64,000 nucleotides of DNA from Amoebidium appalachense. Its lineage: Eukaryota > Ichthyosporea. The notes under the pieces were generated by a model, which saw only the letters and a program-made list of their open reading frames with translations, made no database searches and had not been told where the DNA came from. Position 1 is the stretch's first letter. Every line of letters begins with the position of its first letter. Of the stretch, positions 57,996 to 64,000 are shown one piece after another. The position numbers were made by a program, and so were the translations under genes. The DNA lies in the NCBI GenBank assembly GCA_963693365.1, contig CAVNZM010000003.1, positions 2,728,001-2,792,000 of the forward strand, written 5' to 3'.

Positions 57996-58015
57996 TGTGT
58001 GTGTGTGCGCGTGCG

Positions 58016-58858
58016 CTATAATTTTGTAGTGATGTGTTTCTCAAGCCAATCAATACATCTAATAAACAGGTCGTAGTTACGCGTGTTTAGTATAAAATCA
58101 AGGATGTTGTAATTTACAGGTAGGCTATCTTTCTGGGTGTCTGTTGTGAATGTGACGTGTGTGTGTTGCGGTATTATGTGGTCTATCAAACTACATTTGG
58201 CGATACATGACCGGTTAAACTGGTGTGTGTGTGTGTTGTTTGGGCATGCAAATGATGCCACCTTATACTTATTAGATCTCCACTGTATAGCACGTGTACA
58301 GTAAAAGCGTGGTAATTGATCAATAATACCATCAGCTAGAGAAAGACCAGTTCTACAGGAAGGTAATATGTATTTAGGTGTTATACACTTGCGAGTGCCA
58401 TATTTGGCAATATGGTTGAGGCGGTCAGTATATATAAAACGAGACATAAGGCTTAGTTTTTCAAGGTGTATGCTTTCATCGGGTCTAGTGTCGTGTGGTA
58501 TCTTTTTCCATTTGTTATATTGCGTGATTATCTTGTGATTGTGTACATGTTTAATAAGTAAGTGGCAGTCCAAAGTCACACACACACTATTGCGGGGTTT
58601 ATTTGTATTTGTGCCCAGGGGAGAAGGGGAGAGAGAGGGGAGGAAAGAGGGGAGAGGTGAGGAGGGGACAGGTCGGATAGAGAAGAGAGGGTGGGAGGGC
58701 AAATACTTCTTTAAGCGGCTTATGTGCTTATTGAATTTCAGCGCGAGATAGGATACTCTAGCAGCTATTGGGACCAGACCATATATCGAGAGCGTTACAG
58801 GCCCAGGTTTACAACAGTTGTTAGATAGAATGGAGGCAACTAGATAGAAAGGAGGCAA
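58016..58858 (-). CDS. 280-codon open frame, unrecognised
   Basis: The longest minus-strand frame here that is not made of simple repeats; amino-acid composition is ordinary, with only a short Pro/Ser-rich stretch (about residues 60-85). Segments such as HVHNHKIITQYNKWKKIP and LPRFYCTRAIQWRSNKYK look protein-like, but I recognise no domain and the first Met is uncertain. It has no introns and lies between two retroposon-like copies, so it could be the remnant of a mobile-element protein. Chance is not excluded. Confidence 0.35.
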   Translation of the reverse strand: MPPFYLVASILSNNCCKPGPVTLSIYGLVPIAARVSYLALKFNKHISRLKKYLPSHPLFSIRPVPSSPLPSFLPSLSPSPLGTNTNKPRNSVCVTLDCHLLIKHVHNHKIITQYNKWKKIPHDTRPDESIHLEKLSLMSRFIYTDRLNHIAKYGTRKCITPKYILPSCRTGLSLADGIIDQLPRFYCTRAIQWRSNKYKVASFACPNNTHTHQFNRSCIAKCSLIDHIIPQHTHVTFTTDTQKDSLPVNYNILDFILNTRNYDLFIRCIDWLEKHITTKL

Positions 58859-59910
58859 CTGCTATCATAATGGGTTGCCGTTTTCCTCGCCCCCCGACAC
58901 TTTTGGAGTACTAAGGGCCCATTATCCAACACAAGATTGGGTGACTGAGGACGATTCAATCAAGGATATGTATGACATGGCTCTGGCGTGGCCTTTGAAA
59001 TCCTCGAGCTTGACATACACGCTTCGACCGAGGTTGGGCCATATTCGAGGATCAAATCCGAGAATCATTTATATATAGATGATGGGCTGCCAACTTGGCT
59101 GATCATGACCATCGTCATGCATATGCATGGCGGACCACGTGACGCACACACATCGAGGCCCGTCACCCACATGACATACTCATGACATGTCGCGACTCGC
59201 TGCCATGATCCGGCGGCGCGCGCGCACCATATGGGCCATCCCTTCGAATTCCCGCAAGTTATCGGTCATGATCAACCTTCTGCCATGTTCTGGCACCGCC
59301 GAGCCGCGGCGCCCGTGCACGCATTGCCGGGGAAGGCGTTAGACGCTTTACGCGGGCCGCGACTCATAGTCATGTGAGTAGTCATGTGTTCATGCCACGG
59401 TGCAAAAGCCATCATCTATAACATGACTCATACTGCACATAAATATAAAGTTGGGATATTGGGATTATAAACGCTGCGTATTTGTGTTTGTCATGAATGA
59501 CTCATGATACATGGATTTTCCGTGACAGCCGGCTGCCCATGCGTGACGCGGCCGTACGGCTGGATCATGCCCGGATGATCATCGACATGCGGATCCCCCA
59601 AATCTCATATGTATGGGGCTAGTCGTATGTGTGTAACAGCGGATTTACGATTTTCCAGTTTCGGGATTTGGGTAACGCCGTTACGACATAGGACTGGATG
59701 TGGTCCTACATTATCCTAACAATCAATAATCATACACTAAAAAGCGGGATTCTGGTATAATAAAGCTCCATTTTCCGTAGTTCCTATAGACATACTGTTA
59801 CACACATATGGAAATAGGTTTCAAATCCCCGGGAGCATGGTTATACACGTTGATAGGTGTGAATTTTTATGTCGCGTTTTACCTCTTTCCCTCCGGGTAT
59901 CTGCTACACT
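58859..59910. other. Microsatellite-free intergenic region
   Basis: Composition differs from the rest of the window: no CA, CT or poly-C arrays. Contains repeated ATGATC, CATGACTC and GGCCG words, with no open frame worth calling. Confidence 0.5.
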
Positions 59911-60104
59911 AGCTGGCAATGTGAACACTTTAGACTTTTTGTTGAATTCTGATTGAGTATTTATATGATTTTCACACAGTGTTCAGGTATCTCAGTATGC
60001 ACTTGTTACTGGATAACTCGTGAAGTTTTTATTGTCTTCTCCGCATGCCGTGCATACTTGCATATCTTTCCGTTGAATAAATCCAGTCAAAAGAAAAAAA
60101 AAAA
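59911..60104 (+). mobile_element. A-tailed retroposon-like repeat, copy 2
   Basis: Same 190-bp body as 57091-57308, starting CTGGCAATGTGAACACTTTA, with AATAAATCCAGTCAAAAG and an A-tail. GTTATACAC follows the tail and also occurs at about 59840, a possible target duplication if the element extends further 5'. Confidence 0.65.
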
Positions 60105-61242
60105 GTTATACACATACGACCCGCCCCACAATAGGAAGTGTTGGGGGACTCGACATGCAACCGTTGTAGCCAATCATCCGCGAGCTGCTGCTATTCATCT
60201 CCTGGGGGCTTAATCATTGTGAAAAGGAAATTTTCACCTGCACATGGATTTTAACAAAGCAAAGCATATGGCTTCTTTTTTTTATCTCACAAGTTTTTGG
60301 ATTAATATATTGATATGAAATAGTATAATGATTTACTATACATGTGTAAGTTGCTGCTAGTTCATTTTCATCATGTGAATATCAAAAATTGGTGCCATAC
60401 AAAAAATTTATCGGCCGCGTTCAAAGGCTGCTCACGGCTCGTGGGAGTCCATGGGACATTCAATCGTCGGAGCAATTCCGATTGGTTGGCCTTGTGTTTT
60501 CGTGTTTAGCAGTTGGCGGGCCAATCACGGTAACCTGAGCGCGGTAATTCTTGTGATCTCTTTAAGTTCTGGGGATAAGAAATAAGAAGTGTGTAATTCT
60601 CTTACGAACTCTCTTAAAAATGCAATAAGAAAAAGCTTTAAAGTCATTCTTAACATACAGATAGTTATAAATTCAAACATATTAAAACAAATTTATATTA
60701 TTTAGTTAAAATACAGTCCGTGCCCGGCACGGCGGCACCCCTTTGCATTCGAACGTTGAACACCCTTCAAAATCCGGTGGTAGGTCAGGCTGTGATTGGC
60801 CCAGCTGGTGAGCCCATTATATGAGGCTCATCCAATCAAAGCCTAGGGAGTGATCACAGTGTGTGACACTTTCGATTGGTGCCATCCGATATATGGGAGG
60901 GGCAACATCGGGAGCATATAGACAGCTGTCTATGAGTGAGAGGCGGGTCTTGGACGGTAATTATGAGCAGTTTTTACGGATTTATCTTATATATACTTAT
61001 ATATATATCAAAACTTAAGTTTCAATAAAAATCCCCCCATATAAATAAACACTATTTGTTCGCCAAAAAGCCACTAGGCCCTGAGCAATCCTCAAGGAAG
61101 CTTTTTGCCCTCCTCCCCGGAGGGCAGTGATCACGGGTGAAGCTCGCCTATCGTCCGCTCGCCAGGTATAAAAGGCCCTGCGCAGCACATACGCTGTCAG
61201 AATTCCGTTCGCCACATTATACGCTATGCTCGGTCATCGAAA
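60105..61242. promoter_or_regulatory. Upstream region of the kinase gene with CCAAT boxes
   Basis: Microsatellite-free and AT-rich in parts (60560-60710, 60960-61050). CCAAT or inverted GATTGG boxes occur at about 60480, 60532, 60795, 60831 and 60876. No open frame is supported. It leads into the TATA box at 61167. Confidence 0.4.
61167..61174 (+). promoter_or_regulatory. TATA box of kinase gene
   Basis: TATAAAAG within CCAGGTATAAAAGGCCCTG, 69 bp before the ATG at 61243, a normal spacing for a TATA element with a short leader. Confidence 0.75.
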
Positions 61243-62166
61243 ATGAACGCCTACAGGCTAGAAAAGTTCCTGTGCAAGGGTGCCTATGGCTCCGTCCACC
61301 GCGGCACACACATGCCCTCAGGTGCCTGCGTGGCCATCAAAACCATGAAGGCTAGCGCCGTCACAACACGCGAGTGCGACATTGCCCAGTCGCTGCACCA
61401 CCCAAACGTTATCGAGACATACGAGGTTGTTGGGGCCCAGGGCAGCAGTGCCATATATATGGTGCAGGGTTGCGGTGAGGGTGGTGACCTGTATGACTTC
61501 ATGTCCAAGCGCGGCCCCCTCAACGAAAGCCCACGGCTTCTCAAGCAGATCGTGTACCAGATGGTGGCCGGCCTGCGCTACCTGCACGAGGAGGCCGGTG
61601 TTGTGCACCGCGACATCAAGCTCGAGAACTTCGTGCTGCGCAAGCCCCTGCGCGGCAACGCTGTCCCGGAGGTGTGCTTGATCGACTTTGGCCTGTCGCA
61701 GCGCACAGTGAACGGTATGGTGCGCGGCCAGGCCGGTACCGAGGGCTATATGGCGCCGGAGGTTGCCTGCCAGCGAGGCAACCGTGACCGCGAGGTTGAC
61801 GGGCGCAAGGCCGACGTGTTCAGTGTCGGTGTGCTCATCTACGCCATGCTGACCTGCGGCCTGCCCTTCGAGTCTATGGACCCTGCTACCGATGCGTCCT
61901 ACCGCGAGTACCTCGAGCGCGTGCAGAGCGGCTGCCTGGGTGCGGTGTTCAACCAGGACCCTGAGAGTGTGGGCATCACCCCCGAGCTTGCTGAGCTTCT
62001 CGACCACATGCTGTGCCCAGACCCTGCCCAGCGCTGCACGTTTGCTGACGTGCTCCCCTACTTCGAGCTGCCCTGGCTGGCCTGTGAGCTGGTGGGCGAC
62101 CTGCAGGGCCCTGTGTGCCTGCGCCCCCAGACAAACTCTGTGCTGCTTACGGCCCAGGCCTGCTAG
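61243..62166 (+). CDS. Serine/threonine protein kinase, intronless
   Basis: Single exon, 307 residues, essentially a bare kinase domain. In order: ATP loop LCKGAYGSV (10-18), VAIK with the catalytic lysine K33, candidate helix-C E44, catalytic loop HRDIKLEN (122-129), DFG (148-150), activation segment to APE (171-173), and DVFSVGVLIYAML in the C-lobe. K33, D124, N129 and D148 are all present, so it should be active. The HRDIKxEN loop marks Ser/Thr specificity, and the compact layout resembles CAMK/TSSK-type kinases (inference). The usual first Gly of GxGxxG is Cys11. The gene differs from its neighbours: no introns, high G+C at third positions, its own TATA box and AATAAA (62360-62365), and no repeat arrays. 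A retrogene or transferred gene is possible. An ATG at 61315 in frame is unlikely because it would lose the ATP loop. Confidence 0.93.
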   Translation: MNAYRLEKFLCKGAYGSVHRGTHMPSGACVAIKTMKASAVTTRECDIAQSLHHPNVIETYEVVGAQGSSAIYMVQGCGEGGDLYDFMSKRGPLNESPRLLKQIVYQMVAGLRYLHEEAGVVHRDIKLENFVLRKPLRGNAVPEVCLIDFGLSQRTVNGMVRGQAGTEGYMAPEVACQRGNRDREVDGRKADVFSVGVLIYAMLTCGLPFESMDPATDASYREYLERVQSGCLGAVFNQDPESVGITPELAELLDHMLCPDPAQRCTFADVLPYFELPWLACELVGDLQGPVCLRPQTNSVLLTAQAC

Positions 62167-62359
62167 AATGGCAATATGACGCTAGCTGCTGTGTGCGGCA
62201 TATATGTACCTATGAAGTTAGTTTTAAACGTGAATATGTACATAGAAGTGACTGGAGTGAGTGTGTGACGCACTGCCATGGCTTGAGGCTGGACCCCGCC
62301 TGGCACACGAATGATATGCGCGAATGGATGATGAATAAGGCTGCCTGAAGGCGGCATGA

Positions 62360-62365
62360 AATAAA
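62360..62365 (+). terminator. Polyadenylation signal of kinase gene
   Basis: AATAAA 194 bp after the stop codon, in unique sequence just before the next C-rich/(CA)n array. Confidence 0.6.
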
Positions 62366-62604
62366 TATGATGAAACGTGAATGGCACTTTCGGCAGTGTT
62401 TACTCCCCGGGCCCCCCCCCTTCCCAACCCTCCCAACACACACACACACACACACACACACCCTAACACACTTGCACAAACCGATGCAGAAAAAAAGTAA
62501 AATAAAATAAAATAAAATAGAACGATGCCTCTACGTATGCCCTCTTCAACACCCACCAGTGCAGAAGCGAGAAATAGATCATTAGTATCCCCCCCCCCCC
62601 CCCC

Positions 62605-62638
<34 letters not shown>

Positions 62639-62929
62639 ACTCTCACGCGTACACACACACACACCGGTGTGTGCACACACGGATGTCTAGGGGTCGTGTG
62701 GATGATTTGGGGCTAGCCCAACTCGGTTGTGTTTCAGTAACACTTGTTTGCACTCCTGCTGACTACTTCAATCTTTTTTCCCCTCTTTTTTTTTAAACTC
62801 AGATCGGATCTGTTTCTTGCTGTAATTATGCTATTTTATTTCAAGTTTTTTGCCACATCTAAACTTTTGTGCATGTGTGTTTGTGCAACTGTACTATAGC
62901 TAATTAGGTTGTGTGTGTTTTATCGTATC

Positions 62930-62971
<42 letters not shown>

Positions 62972-63470
62972 CGCGCGAGGGTGTTTTTTCCAGACAATAC
63001 ACCATTGCTTGTTGGGTAGATCCCAATTCACTGAATATACCCTGCATACACACGTGCACGTACACTTGGAGCAATAGAACACTGCACACAGTACAACACA
63101 CACACGTCCAAGCACTGCACGCACTTTGAAAACACTGCACGCACAAGCACAAACATGGATAAGGCACTGCACCGTGCTATGGTTTGGCCACTAGAGATTT
63201 CAACTCGGGTTTTTATTGGCTCCCGGGAGTGGATAACACTGCACACATTCTCATATGCTAACAGTATATAGATATAGGGGCCTTGACACACACACACAGG
63301 CACAGGAACACAAGTACGGATAAAGAATTGGATACACACGCTCACTACAGGAAAACATTGATGATTATATCACCCCGGCCCGTGCAATGGCACCCACAGT
63401 GGCAGATGGCTACGTTTCAATAAATACAGGGAGGGCGAGGGTGGCGGGTAAATTGAGGCCACGGCCGGTG
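62366..63470. other. Intergenic region after kinase
   Basis: Contains poly-C/(CA)n at 62411-62460, poly-C/poly-A at 62590-62634, (GT)n at 62935-62968, and unique sequence with no supported gene. Confidence 0.55.
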
Positions 63471-63483
63471 CTATGATTGCAAA

Positions 63484-63600
63484 TGGGGGGGGGGGGGGGG
63501 GGGGGGGGGGCTCTGTTCCGATCTTTGCGGAAATAAATGTGGGCTAGCTAAATCATGTACAAGTGGTGACGGGTGGGAGACGGAACGATGGAACCCGGCA

Positions 63601-63651
<51 letters not shown>

Positions 63652-63745
63652 CTCTGTTCCGATCTTTGCGGAATTAAATGTGGGCTAGCTAAATCATGTA
63701 CATGTGGTGACGGGTGTGAGACGGAACGATGGCACCCGGCATGGC
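63484..63745. repeat. About 135-bp tandem duplication with poly-G spacers
   Basis: Two units, each poly-G followed by GCTCTGTTCCGATCTTTGCG, AAATGTGGGCTAGCTAAATC and GAGACGGAACGATGG, at about 63486-63600 and 63602-63740, differing at a few bases but with different poly-G lengths (about 25 and 49). Confidence 0.92.
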
Positions 63746-64000
63746 AAAGGGTACTGTCAGCTTGTACACGTGTGCAGTACGGTTGATTTCCTGCCAATCA
63801 TAAAGTCGAACTGGGCACCACTCACAAACTCCGTTGAAGCGGACACCTGTGAGCAGTTGAGGGGGCCATGGTGGCCATGCAGTTAGGGAAATGTGTGGCT
63901 ATTGGATATGCAGTAGCTTAAGCCGTGAAATGCATGCATGAGCAGTGTGCACCCGTGATTGCGTGAACGGTATGCACCCACTTATATGGACGACTTTACT

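Overview
This window is nuclear DNA of a eukaryote, most likely a unicellular alga or other protist. The genes are rich in spliceosomal introns with GT-AG borders, there are AATAAA signals and a TATA box, and nothing looks like a bacterial operon. The species cannot be named from the sequence. The DNA is extraordinarily rich in simple repeats: long (CA)n/(GT)n, (CT)n/(GA)n and (GTGC)n arrays, and dozens of pure poly-C/poly-G runs, up to 98 bases. Most open frames of Pro, His-Thr, Val-Cys, Ser-Leu or Arg-Glu are translations of these arrays and are not genes. Exons were assembled by conserved family motifs plus matching splice phase.

Layout. (1) 363-8417 (+): 3' part of a cytochrome P450 gene; its 5' end lies outside the window. 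(2) 9571-9602: a 32-bp palindromic footprint of the transposon family that follows. (3) 10543-14355: a 3.8-kb DNA transposon with 33-bp perfect terminal inverted repeats and an 8-bp target duplication, carrying a frame-broken THAP-domain gene (P-element-like). (4) 15209-24429 (+): a complete second P450 of the CYP86/CYP704 type. (5) 29943-26876 (-): a proline-rich membrane protein with a tandem YccF domain. (6) 30580-33782 (+): a Rieske [2Fe-2S] protein of RFESD type, divergent from the YccF gene. (7) 47079-34925 (-): a 16-exon CASD1/Cas1p-like O-acetyltransferase whose predicted catalytic serine is alanine. (8) 50565-53675 (+): an unrecognised cysteine-rich nuclear-type protein. (9) 57.1-60.1 kb: two copies of an A-tailed retroposon-like repeat and an unrecognised 280-codon frame. 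(10) 61243-62166 (+): an intronless Ser/Thr kinase with its own TATA box.

There is no evident common pathway. The two P450s, the YccF, CASD1 and P450 membrane anchors, and the Rieske protein suggest lipid/membrane and redox functions, but they are independent transcription units on both strands.

The most unusual structure is how tandem repeats relate to genes. In three genes (second P450, Rieske, cysteine-rich protein) the last codons plus the stop codon are the first unit of a decaying minisatellite running into the 3' flank. In the CASD1-like gene a splice-donor exon end is copied about nine times into the following intron. Several introns carry (GT)n toward the 5' end and (CA)n, ending in the CAG acceptor, toward the 3' end in the sense orientation, which could pair and bridge the intron. 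A dispersed SINE-like family ends in poly(C) followed by poly(A) or (AC)n.
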